A stretch of DNA of 64,000 bases, from positions 372,001 through 436,000 of the forward strand of contig QJPP01001947.1 in NCBI GenBank assembly GCA_003996215.1, written 5' to 3'. The notes beneath the pieces are model-generated. The model saw nothing but the letters and a program-made list of their open reading frames with translations. It was not told the DNA's origin and ran no database searches. The translations under genes were made by a program, and so were the position numbers. Origin of the DNA: Jaltomata sinuosa (Eukaryota; Streptophyta; Magnoliopsida; Solanales; Solanaceae). Position 1 is the stretch's first letter; each line of letters starts with the position of its first letter. Positions 33,219 through 43,878 of this stretch are shown piece by piece.

Positions 33219-34560
33219 TGGAGTGTTATGGTTAAGAGGTTAGGTTTGTGTCCTTCGAGTTGGTGACTTGGTTCAAATGTGTTAACTAAAGCTCATGATT
33301 CACGATATTCTATTCATCCAGCTCTAAGAAAAATGTACTGTGATTTGAGGCATCTTTATTGGTGGCCTGGGATGAAGAAGGATATAATAGAATATGTGTC
33401 CAAGTGGCCCAATTGTGAGTAGGTAAAGTATGAACATCAAAGGCCGAGGTTTGCTTCAAAGGATGCCCATTCCTGAGTTGAAGTGGGAAAGGATAGCCAT
33501 TGACTTCGTGGTGGGTCTTCCTAAGACCTTGGAAAAGTATGACTCAATTTGGGTCATCGTGGATAGGCTGACTAAATCAACCATTTTATCTATGTCAGGG
33601 TGGATTACAGCTTTAAGATGTTGGTCAAGATCTACATTAAAGAGGTAGTGAGGTTGCATGGGGTGCCACTTTTGGTTATTTCAGATGGAGGTACACAATT
33701 TACTTCTAAATTTTTGGGGAAGGTTGCACAAACAGTTGGGCATCAAACTCACTTTTAGCATAACCTTTCATCCTCAGACTGACAAATAATTGAAGAGGAC
33801 GATTCATTTGACTGAGGACATATTAAGGGTAAGTGTGATTAACTTCAGATGCCATTGGGATCAGTTCTTGCCATTGTGTGAATTCTTATACAACAACAAC
33901 TATCACTCCAGTATTGACATGGCACAATTCAAGACACTCTATGGGAGGAGATGTAGATTACCAATATGATTGTTTTGAAGCAGGTTATGTGAAGCCTCTA
34001 GGCATTGATTAGATGAAGGAAGTTAATGAAAATGAGAGAGGCATCCAAACCAAGTTATTGGTAGTCCAGAGTAGACAAAAAGAGTGTGTAGATCCCAAGT
34101 TAATGGACATATCATTTCAGGTTGGTGAATAGGTTCTATTGAAGTTGTTAACTATGAAAGCGATGCGGTTTTGCAAGAAGGGTAAGCTTAGACCTCGATA
34201 CATCAGTCTATTAAAGGTTCTCAAGGATGTGGGGCCAGTATCATATAGATTGTCATTGTCAACCAGTTTGTCTGGAGTCCATCTAGTATTCCATATATCC
34301 ATGCTGAAAATATACCTTGGGGATGGGAATAACATCATCAAGTAGGATTTGGTCTTGCGAGACAAGGTATGAAGTATGAGGAGGAGTCTATTGACATTCT
34401 TAATTGGGATGTTCGGAAGTTGAGGATAAAGGAGATTAGATCGGTGAAGGTTCAATGAAAGCATAATCCAGTTAAAGATGCCACTTGGGAAACTGAGAAG
34501 GACATGCAGGACAAATACCCTCACTTGTTTGAGGATTTGGGTACTACTTCTTTCTTGACT
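33219..34560 (+). pseudogene. Element C integrase with chromodomain, continued after D
   Basis: Pieces in order: YCDLRHLYWWPGMKKDI and CNWPNC-like finger remnant, IDFVVGLPKT (first Asp), SDGGTQFTSKF (second Asp), then FHPQTD with a stop and Lys where the catalytic Glu should be. YNNNYHSSIDMA, RYISLLKVLKDVGPVSYRLSL (GPF/Y-type module) and a chromodomain near 34380-34530 (DVRKLRIKEIRSVKVQ-stop-KHNPVKDATWETEKDM) follow. The stop in the chromodomain is Trp TGG to TGA. Several frameshifts are present. Confidence 0.85.
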
Positions 34561-34969
34561 TAGCTCATTTTCTTATTTGATCATCCGGGGATGAACAATG
34601 GGTAAATTTGTATCTATTGTAATAACCCTTCTGATCATTATGGTTAAGCTAATCATACAATAATCAGGGATTAAACTTTCTGGAAGTAGAAGTTGGGAAG
34701 TTCAGGCTAGGCTAGTCTTGGATGAAATCCGAACAAGGTGAGGTCTAGGGAAAACCATGTTGGGATTGGGTTAAATAAATAAATATTAGCTTGTTTTTAT
34801 ATTAGCTAAGGTGTTAAGGAGTTCATTGGACTTTTTGGAAGTGAATTCGGGTAGGTAGAACTTCTGATATCGAACCTTCCATAAAGATGTTAGTCTAGGA
34901 TGTCATAGTTTCAGGGTGTGTTGTGAAAAAAGGCAAAACAAGGATATTTTCTGAGTTTCTGCCTCCCAA

Positions 34970-35125
34970 CACCCACTATAGTGTGTCGTATACCTCTACC
35001 GCGATGCCACTATAGCGGAGAAATTCTCACTATAGTCAGAGTCGGTTAACTTTGCTATAGTGGGAGGCTTTCGCTATGGCAGTGTCGTTATAGTGGGATT
35101 GGGCCACTACAACGGGGTTAATCAC
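34970..35125. promoter_or_regulatory. CTATAG palindrome cluster in the C LTR
   Basis: CACTATAGTG at 34974-34983 is a perfect palindrome; CCACTATAGCGG, TCACTATAGT, GCTATAGTGGG and CGTTATAGTGGG follow within 150 bases. The related LTR start H has the same type at 61670-61795. Position is about 350-500 bases into the LTR. Confidence 0.55.
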
Positions 35126-35769
35126 TGTAAATGCATAAAATTCCTAAAAAATGTTCATTATTCCATAAAAACTTTTTGGGGAAGGCTGTGACAATTTTTG
35201 GCGAACTCCATTGATTTTCCACTAGAATTCTTTGTTAAGGTAAGTAGTTTGTCCCCATAAACTAGTACTTCGATTCCTATGTGTTTAAATCATTAGTTAC
35301 ATGCCTTGGGGAGGAATTAGCTTGACCTAAGATGGAATTTCTCATGTAAAAGGGATTATAAGGTATTAAAACCTTGGGTTTATGAATTAAAGTTTCTTAT
35401 TCATGATTATACTACTGTAATTTGCTAGTATAACCATAGAATTGGTAGTTTCTAAGTGAAATATTGGTGGGAAGACCATAGGATGTGTGGAATTATCATG
35501 AATTTTGCCAAGGGGAATGCGGTGAGCAAGGAGGTACTGGGTATGTGGTAGTAGGTAATGGTTACTTGTAGCCCAATTTGCATTACATGTGCATAATAAC
35601 TGTCTCATTAGTATTCCTTGCACAATACGTGTTAAGAAAAAGAAAATGAATGTTAAATGATATATTAGGTGTTAATCACATGCAATGAACTAGTTTTAAA
35701 ATGCTTGTTAGCTGTTAAAGTGTGGTATGTTATCATTGTGATTGCGATTGTTGTGATATCTATGATTCA

Positions 35770-35965
35770 TTAGTTACCTCGGGTACCATGCCTCGTATAG
35801 TTCTATTATTCATTGGTTGGCTCGGGTACCACATCTGGTATAGGTTTATTCATTGGTTGGCTTAGGTACTACGCCTTGTACATGTTTATTCATTGGTTGG
35901 CTCAGATGCCACGCCTGGTATAGGTTTATTTATAGTTGGCTCGGGTAACACATCTATTACAATTT
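35770..35965 (+). repeat. Minisatellite, about 40-bp unit, five copies, in the C LTR
   Basis: Units near 35814, 35854 and 35894 begin GGTTGGCT and contain GGTACCAC and GGTATAGGTTTATTCATT; a partial unit precedes and another follows. The period is 40. It lies within the putative LTR intron of C. Confidence 0.85.
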
Positions 35966-36376
35966 TACTTGTTATTTACGTGTGTTGGTTCCTTGAGAGG
36001 ACCGGGTTCATTGCTACTTCACATACATGTTGATCCCTGAGTGACCGAGTTGGTTTGTTTAAGTGCTAAGGTGGGTTCTTATGTAAACTGGGGTTGCTTG
36101 ATATGTGCCATAGATAATGTCGTAGGGATCCTTGGATCGTCCGGGTTGCTTGCAAGCTGTGACATGGTTATATATGGGGTATGTTTACTTGCATAGTGGT
36201 ACATGACTTACATAGTTGTTAAGTAAGATTGTTAACTGGGAGTCTTACTGGTATTCATTTGACTTAGTTTATTGCATCTTTGTACTATTATACTATGTTA
36301 TGGTTTTATGTTCATATTTTATATCTTGGAGATAACCGATGATCCTACCAGTACATTGTTTTTCTTGTGGACTGAT

Positions 36377-37841
36377 TAGTCGGTACTCTACAAACTCATT
36401 GAGCCTTGAATCATGAATTATTTCCATGTTTTAATAAGATTTAAAGGTTCTTATGGCCTTTATTGACATGAATGTTGGTACTCTTGGTTACGGATAGAAA
36501 ACAAGGAATTGGACCCAAAAAGCTTAAAAAGAGTTGAAGTGTGAAGTGAGCAAAGAAGATGAAGACCTTACCTTGAGGTGTGGACCTCGTGCAACAGGCA
36601 TAACATTTGGTGTGGTCTGCACCTCCCTCTGCATAAAGGATTAGAAGGATTAAAGAATCTTCAAGGGGGTGATGTGCCCATGCGACGCGCACAAGGCTTG
36701 GTCCGAACTGCACCCCACTTTGCATGAAGCTGCAAGTTTGAGGCAAGTCTCTGGTCCACTAAAGTAGAGTTGTGCAATGTGCACAACACGATGTGTGAAA
36801 TGTACATCGCACCACACCACTCTCGAAGGGAAATTTTGTCCATCTTTATATGGTGAATGGGGAACAACCTAAAACTCAATTCAGGCATAATTTTCCATAT
36901 TTTTGAATAGTTGTTAAACTCTTAAGCAAGTTTTCTCTCAAGAGGGCAAGAAAGAAGGTTTGAATCCATTTTCTAAATCTTGAACCTTGTGATTGTAACT
37001 ATATCTTGGATATTGGATTCTAGCTTCAACTAATGAAAAGGAACTTGAATTTCCCTATTGGTATAATTGCTTCTTCCTTTAGCATGACTGGCTAAGTCTT
37101 ATTCTCTCGGGATGTTTAGATGATGGGTTCTTGATAAATGGGTTTGGGTCTTGCTTATTTGTGTTTATAATTTCTAATATGACATGTGTCTAGTAATTTC
37201 ATCATGTTTTAACTATAGAATTGGTGGTTACTAACATTGATTTAGCTCACTTGATTGTGTTCTTGCTTGAGAAAGGGGTTTACAATTTCAGATATGAAAT
37301 TGGTAGTGATTTCTTGGGATTCCACTTAGATTGAGTCTAAAAATAGCTCAATTCGATAAAAACACCCATTAAAGGGTCTAAGCTAGAAATAGTGTAACCT
37401 CCCAATGCCTAATTTGGTTGGTTTATTCCAAAACAATGGTTCTTGAACAAAGACCGTGTTATAAATGATTGTAGGGTCAAGAGATTAATAATCATTCTTA
37501 AAACCAATGCTACCTATGACATTTAGTAGGAATTTGTGCAAGTAAGCAAGTACCTTGACTTGTATTCGAGTTCTATCGAAAATGCATCCCTAGTCGTCCT
37601 CTCTCTTGTTATACATCACATTTTTATATTATTGTTTGTTATGAATTTGAATTGTGAAGGATTCTTTTTACTTTATTGATACTTGAACAATCAATTCTCG
37701 TTGTGAATTCTTTTCATACAATCTCTATATCAAAGCATCCATTCCATATGGGATCGACTCTGACTCCCATCGGGTAATATAAATTTTATTTTGCTTAATG
37801 ATCGCTGATACCTCCTTCTTGAAGAGTACATTTAAGCGTCA
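36377..37841 (+). repeat. Element F 5' LTR
   Basis: TAGTCGGTACTCTACAAACTCATT... to ...AAGCGTCA, related to 58649-60135. The start has lost the G of TG (copy two: TGAGTCGGTAATC). The GTGCG palindrome cluster spans about 36576-36850, including GTTGTGC-N5-GCACAAC at 36769-36787. TTTATATGG near 36845 is a candidate TATA box. Confidence 0.85.
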
Positions 37842-37848
37842 TAAAAAA

Positions 37849-37866
37849 TAGTACCGTTGCTGGGGA
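37849..37866 (+). other. Primer binding site of F (degenerate Athila type)
   Basis: TAGTACCGTTGCTGGGGA seven bases after the LTR end, close to TGGTACCGTTGCCGGGGA with two transitions. Confidence 0.75.
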
Positions 37867-37967
37867 ATGGTTAATGAATAGATTTTTGATTGTGAATTGA
37901 AATCATCTTGTAGAGTGTTTATTCTTTTTATTTGGGTTGTTGTTTTTGCTGTTGAAGCAGGTAGCCC

Positions 37968-38050
37968 ATGAGAAAAGTGGGCGAAAATAAAAGTGTAGAC
38001 GAATTCATGGACGCAGCCAATAAATCTATAGTACAAGGAAGGGTAGGTAT
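37968..38050 (+). pseudogene. F gag start, interrupted by element I
   Basis: MRKVGENKSVDEFMDAANKS followed by VQGRVG parallels the K gag start (MDEAGDNNSVDSFM...MMQGCVG). After about 27 codons the family-B LTR of element I begins at 38051. The central capsid region of F gag is missing; the tail resumes near 40616. Confidence 0.8.
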
Positions 38051-40241
38051 TGTCACGCCCCAAGGCTACCCCTTAGATGCAACATGGTGCTTAGTGTCAC
38101 AAGTGACCCCAAGCAAACCCATCGCATGGAACATCTATACAAAATCAAGTTAAGACATGTAATGTGCGGAAGCTAAAATAGTTTTAATATATGCTAGCGG
38201 GAAGAACCCAAAAATATGAATATATATAAAGTATATAAAAATATAGTGTTGACTGGAATCCACACTAACCACTACTGAATCTAGTCTATGTCTAAAAGCC
38301 TTCTAACTGAATAGGAGTTGCTGAGACATGCCCCCAGCTAACTCTAATAAATCTGAAGCTGTAAATAAATGTGGAAGATATAAGCATATCTATCATCCTC
38401 GAACTACTGAGGACTCACCAACTGAGCTGCTGGATGTGGATCGGCAGTTGAACTAAGTGCAGTCTGGATGCTGAGTTCCTGAACCTACATCATAAAATGA
38501 TATAGCACAAAAGTATGTGTCAGTACTTTGAATGTACTGAGCATACAGGATATGTACAGAGCTCGATAATATAGAACTGCACGTGAAGATAGATACACTG
38601 CAACATAACTGAAAGGTGAACTGAATGTAATGACCAAGTATTAGTCATGAAATAACATGTTGAACTGAATACTGAACATAAATACTGGATACAAGGTCAA
38701 TGTACATGAATTTGACTTTAGGAGACAGTACTAGCCGACATACCCCAAGTTTAGCTAACTATGGGGCTAACCAGTAACCCTGGATGGAAGGGTGTTCATA
38801 ACTTACCAAGGGTACGATCAAGTCTGACGTGGATCCACTAATGATGGCCACAAGGGACAAAGAGGTACAACCTAGTCTGACAGCTGACTCATTTAAACCT
38901 ATGGTGGCACCATAGTTTTCGGACTTGGGGACTGCTTCTAAAGGTCATAGCCTAAGTTGACAGCTAAGCCTTCATCCCCTCGTCAGCTCGGTACTATGTC
39001 TACTCCCACTGAATATAAGTAATAATGTACTGAAATAAAGGATAGCTCAAAATACTGATAAATAACTGAGAATGCAACATACATAGGATGAAGGATATGG
39101 CATTCAATTTCTGAAGCATAAGCATATAATTGATCTGTCTAGCAAGCTAAATTCATGAAAATACTTGAATTTCTACAAGCTAGGATTTCTGAGCATTATT
39201 CGTGAAACAATACTAATTCTCCAAGAGGCATATAATCAATACCATAAAAGCTATAAGAATTGAATTACAATAATACCTTAAGATTGAGGAACCCTAGGTC
39301 TGAAATATTCATGGAGAAATCTGAAGGCTGACTGGAATCTAGGGACCTAAAGGGTGAAAGGAACCTACTAGTGAAATCCCACATACCTGTTGAAGAAATC
39401 TGCGGAGAAATCCTTATGTTTTTGGGGTTAAACTTTATGAAGACCTCTTCTTGTTCTTTGGAGAAAACTATCGCCTCTTTTGATTCTTTTCCTTCTAAGT
39501 CTGATGAATTTAGGATAATGAAGGTTTTAGGTAGATTTTGACTAATAAAGTAGGCTTAGAGTAGTCACAATGACGTATCTCGGGCATTAAATTAGGTAGG
39601 AAATGTCTGGAATGCCCCCGGAAAATAATTTGAAAAACTACTGAAAATTGCGACTCAGGGACCACGACTTGGTTCTACGGCTCGTGGAAAGATCCACGGC
39701 ATGGAACTCAGTCGTGGTTTCCTGGTCTTGAAAGTTGGACTACTAGATTGTACCCTACAAGTTGGGTTCACGACTCATGGAACCTTCCACGTTTCGGGGA
39801 ACCCACTCGTGGTTCCTGAACTGAGATTTCTGGTTCTCTAAACTTTTGTTCCACGAGTTGGGTTCACGACTCGTGGAAGCTTCCACGAGTCGGGGAACTT
39901 ACTCGTGGTTCCTGAGGACTTAAGGATTGGTTACTGGAAAAGGTTCCTTGAATAGGGTTCACGACTCATGGAAACTTCCACAGGTCGTGGAACCCAATCG
40001 TGGTTCCTAGGAGCATCTGCTACAAGGATCCCACAGACAAGTTCTACGGTCCGTAGACTTGAGTCGTGGAATGAACTTTAGAGGAGCATCCCTCTGATCT
40101 TTATTCCATGAGTCTAGTCCATGACTTGTGGACTGTTCCATGGCTCGTGGAAGAGACTCGTGGTCCTGCTGATAGTTGAATTATTTTATTTCTTCTTATT
40201 TTGTTAGCTAAGTCCGGGCTTGGAAGTTCTGGGGTGTTACA
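38051..40241 (-). repeat. Element I 3' LTR (family B)
   Basis: Minus strand TGTAACACCCCAGAACTTCC (from 40241) to GGGGCGTGACA (38051), 2191 bp. A 95-bp palindrome array lies at 39665-40160. Donor ACAG/GTATGT is at 39386 and acceptor ATGTAG/GTTC at 38485, giving a 902-bp intron-like segment. The acceptor is the closing arm of a stem-loop CTACATCATAAAATGATATAG (about 38485-38504 plus strand). Confidence 0.9.
39665..40160. repeat. Tandem array, ~95-bp unit, of CACGAG/CTCGTG palindromes
   Basis: About five units start near 39665, 39761, 39857, 39952 and 40040. The middle units share GTTGGGTTCACGACTC, then TGGAA-N2-TTCCAC and ACTCGTGGTTCCTGA. The unit at 39857 contains a perfect 26-base palindrome (39867-39892) centred on AAGCTT, with CGACTCGTGG as its left end. 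Equivalent but eroded arrays are at 4500-4940 and 61865-62120. Confidence 0.85.
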
Positions 40242-40254
40242 ATATCTCCCCCTT
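40242..40254 (-). other. Polypurine tract of element I
   Basis: Minus-strand AAGGGGGAGATAT directly before the LTR start TGTAACACC. This is the plus-strand primer of the element. Confidence 0.8.
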
Positions 40255-40479
40255 GGGATCATTTATCCTTGAAAGAAGACTGAATAAGCTGACTTTGGAG
40301 GGAAAGAGCTGCAATCCCTATAAACAGAGTACTAGATATTGATATCTAACAGGACTGAGTTCCATAAACATGCAAGTTTGATGAAATGAAAGGGTAACTG
40401 ATGGAACAAGGTACTGAGACTGAATTTTACAAGAGTAGACTTAGAGACTGGAGAGGACCTATTTACCTCAAGCTAAAAC

Positions 40480-40615
40480 TGAATCAGAGGGAAATAGGTG
40501 GGGGTATTGGACATCATGGTTGCTTCTGCTTCCCAAGAAGCTCCCTCTACAGACTGATTCCTCCACAAAACTCACTGAAGCGACTTCTTTATTTCTCAAT
40601 CCCGAGAACTCAAAG
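40480..40615 (-). pseudogene. Element I integrase chromodomain remnant
   Basis: Minus-strand reading gives RNKEVASV, then after a one-base shift VLWRNQSVEGASWEAEATMM and TPTYFP: the chromodomain core with the conserved Trp and the WEAE motif. It shows family B is a chromovirus. The N-terminal side is missing at the junction with F. Confidence 0.75.
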
Positions 40616-42051
40616 ATTGAGGATATGTTGTCCTTGGTTTTGAATGAGGTAGAAACAAGGACATCTTTTCCATGGTTTTGAAGAAGGTAAAAACTACAAA
40701 TATCAGGGTTAGTGACCTTAAAAGTGAAGTTTCAACATTTCATCAAATCGTGAGCTCTCATTCAGCCTCAACTAACCATCTCAAAGCACAAAGGAATCAT
40801 CTATCCACTCAAATGAATTCGAGAATAAAGGGAACACTACCTAGTGACACTACATCTAATCTTAAAAATGACGCTCATGTTATGGTAATTATCACTAGAA
40901 GGCAAAGAATGAATGGTGTATTAAGGCATCCCATTATGGATGTTGTTGAGAAGCCGATTGTTATGGAAAATAAGCCTAGTGTTGAAGCCATTGTGGAGCC
41001 TATTGACAATGAACAAGATATTGTGTGTAACAAAGATATTGAAGAATCAGGAGTTGTGGTGAAGTTTAGTGCACCCAACATCTCGGTGAATATTGAGATT
41101 GATGATGAGAAGGAGGAGGTTGAATCGCCTTCCTAAATAGCCATAGATATTGAGGAGGACCCTCATATTGTGCAAGGTGTGCTGACCACACTACCCAAGG
41201 GACATCTTCTGTACCCTCAAAGGTTAAATAAGAATAAGAAAGAGAACAAATTCAATAAGTTTGTTGACAAGTTCAACATACTTTTGATAAACATTCCTTT
41301 GGTTGAAGCCTTAATACAAATATCAGGGAACGCCAAATTCAAGAAGGAATTACTCAAGAAAAATAAGGTTGTTTATGTGGGCAACGTTGATATCTCACAC
41401 AGCTGTAGCATTGTGATGACAAGTAATGTTGCTACAAAATGGAAAGACTCGGGTGCATTCACTATTCCTTGCACTATTGGGCTGTTTGTCTTCCAGATGA
41501 CCTTATGTGACTTGGGGGAAAGCATCAACTTTATTTCCCTGGTGATCTTTGTGAAGTTAGGATTGGGTACGCCCAAGCCTACACCTATGTGACTCCTCAT
41601 GGCTGATCGTTCTATCAAGTGTCCGATAAGGATTCTATTTAATGTGTTAGTCAAGGTTGATAAGTTTATCCTCCCGGCCGACTTCATGATTTTGGATTAT
41701 GAAGTAAATGTATTGGTGGACATTATATTAGGGTGACCATTATTGGCCATGGTGAGAGCCTTAGTGGATGTTGAACTCAGAGATATCAAATTTTGAGTGG
41801 CAAGCGAGGTAGTGATATTCAACATATGCCAACCAACAAAGCCTTTGGATAAATTACGGGTAGTTTCGGTGATCGATGTTGAGGGAAAGCTTGATCATGC
41901 CCTTGAAGATTTTGAAATAAGCAAGACGCCCAAGTTTGAGATATTGCTAGTTGGGAAACAAGATGATCTTTTGAAGATGTTGAAGGAGAAATTCCCCTTC
42001 TTAGGATGGGGCCATGCCAACCGGATGGGCATGCTATTCAATTACGACTAA
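40616..42051 (+). pseudogene. F gag tail and Athila protease remnant
   Basis: 40672-41136 encodes an acidic, low-complexity gag-tail stretch (KPSVEAIVEPIDNEQDIV). 41170-41592 reads FVDKFNILLINIPLVEAL, SGAFTIPCTIGLF and LCDLGESINFISLVIFVKLGLG: this is the Athila protease with active-site DLG. ADRSIKCP and PADFMILDYEVN follow through stops to 41797-42051. RT should come next but the sequence ends GMLFNYD-stop. Aspartic protease role is known for the family; this copy is broken. Confidence 0.84.
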
Positions 42052-42209
42052 GGTTAAGGTACTATGGTTGAGCTGCGACATAAAATCAAGCGCTTCTTGA
42101 GAGGCAACCCAAGGGTTTTTACTTTGTTTTTCATCTTTTTGTTGTTTTTGGTTTATTTTAGGAATGCATGGAGAGGAAATATGAACAAATGGAAAAACAG
42201 GGCAAAAAT

Positions 42210-42470
42210 GACACGTGCGGAAGACCTAGAAGTTTGCATATATAGTTGTGCACGTCGCATGGCCCAACATATCTCAAAATAGAAAACTGGAAGAAAAATG
42301 GCAAATTGGAGGAAATGTGCGATAGGCCATGCATTCTGCATAAGCCCGTGTTCGCATCGCACCTCCGTCGCATACCATAACAGAAGCCTGGGTAAATTTT
42401 AGTCAAAACTTTAGCTGGTGTGAGGAAACATGCGGTACACGCAAGGGTTTATGCAAATCACACATCGTGG
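42210..42470. promoter_or_regulatory. Internal GTGCG palindrome block of F, upstream one
   Basis: Words such as GTGCACGTCGCAT, TTCGCATCGCACC and GTGCGATAGGCCATGCA occur, similar to the LTR cluster and to K 26640-26890. They lie right after the post-pol phrase GAGAGGCAACCC (42097-42112) and ahead of a CT-rich leader at 42540-42720. Possible enhancer of an internal promoter; inferred. Confidence 0.45.
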
Positions 42471-43534
42471 TATACCAAAGTAAGTTTTAAAATATTATTG
42501 ACCTACCCATTGACCGACCCAACTTGGAGATCAACCCAGTGGATTTTTCTCTACTTTTTCTCTTAAACTGCCAGTCTCTTCTTCTTTCTCCTACATTTCA
42601 CAAAAACCTCCACATTCTCTCAAAAAATCCTCCACAAATCCTCCAAACTCTCCTAAAAATTCTCTCCTTCTCTCACCTGCACCTCTCCACCACAGCACCA
42701 CCTATCACCTGTGTTGTTTTCTCCGGACAAAATCATGGGTCACCATTGTTTTGCCTTGAAAATCTTTGATTCTTGATTCCCTTCTCATAATCTTCACTTG
42801 TGATAAGTTCCACGATTTAAAATACGTGTTTTTAAGTTAAATGGGAACTCATTGTGTGAAGCATGCTTTGTAGAAATGCCATACTGATTTTGGGTGAGAT
42901 CCAAAAATTTTGGGTCCCTAATTTTGGTTTGTCTTGTGGATTTAGCTTAGGATCAACTTGGTAGAACTTGAAATTATGTTAATGCATTTTGATTGTAACA
43001 AGTTTTAGACTTATAAATATGTGCTTGGGGTGAAGTCTGAGTAACCCACTTGTGATTGATGCATGATTTGCCCCTATGATAGATTGGGTGATGTCATTCT
43101 TAAGGGCAAATCTTCATTGCCATGAGGTTTGGTTGAGAATCGTTGTTTGGGGTTGAAAATTGTTAGCACTCTTATGCCCATGAATATTTATTGAATATTC
43201 TTATTAGGTGTATAATTTTGGTTGGGAGGTAGAAATTGATTAAGACTGTGCGTAATTGTTGTAATTGAAGGCTTAATGTTCTCAATGATAGACGGGTAAC
43301 GTACTTCTTAAGGGACGTTGTTGAGTTCTTATTTTGTTTTGCATGGTGCTAATGGATTCTGAGGAAGTTTGAGTACCTGGATGTTTTGGTTGGGTCATAT
43401 AATGCTAGTCCCTATTATTTATATTGTTTAATTGTTGGTTTGCTGCTTAGTGCCTAGTGCGTAATTCAAATATTACTTTATGAATCACATGCGTAATTCA
43501 GAAGAACACAAGGAATCAAAAATTCCAACTATTT
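42471..43534 (+). other. F leader and intron-like region ahead of the extra ORF
   Basis: CT-rich sequence (TTTTTCTCTTAAACTGCC, repeated CTCTC and CCTCCACA) at 42540-42700 resembles a plant 5' untranslated leader. After that the region is AT/GT-rich without coding signal. It is collinear with K 26530-25621, where a clear TATA-like CTATTTAAAACTG precedes the leader. Confidence 0.45.
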
Positions 43535-43790
43535 TCTGGTGCGTTTCGCATGTGACACGTAGATCTTGATGTGCAAAATGCATAAGGCACCATACCCTGT
43601 AACAAGTTACTTCCAGTTGACTGTCTGAAAGGGCGAAGCTTGGTGCGATGTGCATTTCGACTCATGCAAACCGCACCAGCTTTGCACCTCATTGCAGAAA
43701 TTCATGTAGGTCTCTTGTAGCTCATGCGAAGTCACGTGCGACATGCACAATGCCTTGTGCAGTTCACATGTGGTCTGTATGAGCCATTAG
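43535..43790. promoter_or_regulatory. Internal GTGCG palindrome block of F, downstream one
   Basis: GTGCGTTTCGCATGTGAC, GGTGCGATGTGCATTTCG, CATGCGAAGTCACGTGCG and similar words recur. It is the counterpart of K 25320-25620 and ends ~90 bases before the extra ORF. Confidence 0.45.
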
Positions 43791-43878
43791 TTACCTATTT
43801 TGTTTTTCTACTTCTTTGCATTATGTTCTTCGTAGTTTGTTAACTTTTTTTTTACACTCCTAAGTTGTGTGTAGATTC

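Larger units (their letters stand above)
34618..36376 (+). repeat. Element C 3' LTR, first part
   Basis: Starts TGTAATAACCCTTCTG and is interrupted at 36376 by F; the rest is at 60141-60544. The cluster of CTATAG palindromes is at 34970-35125. A strong donor TTAAG/GTAAGT lies at 35239/35240. A 40-bp minisatellite lies at 35770-35965. The duplicated target is CTGAT (36372-36376) versus GTGAT (60136-60140), one mismatch. Confidence 0.88.
38051..40615 (-). mobile_element. Element I: 3' end of a family-B chromovirus in F
   Basis: On the minus strand: a chromodomain fragment (about 40615-40480), 3' untranslated sequence, polypurine tract (40242-40254) and a complete 3' LTR (40241-38051). The rest of I and the neighbouring part of F gag are absent, so an insertion was followed by a deletion at the 40615 boundary. 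Confidence 0.8.

Noticed and set aside
35773..35965. Regular short repeats considered as a CRISPR-like array
   Set aside because: Units are directly adjacent with no unique spacers, in a plant retrotransposon LTR; it is a minisatellite.
42524..42769. Ser/Pro/Leu-rich 81-codon frame
   Set aside because: The CT-rich sequence reads like an untranslated leader and the K counterpart is not open in the same frame.
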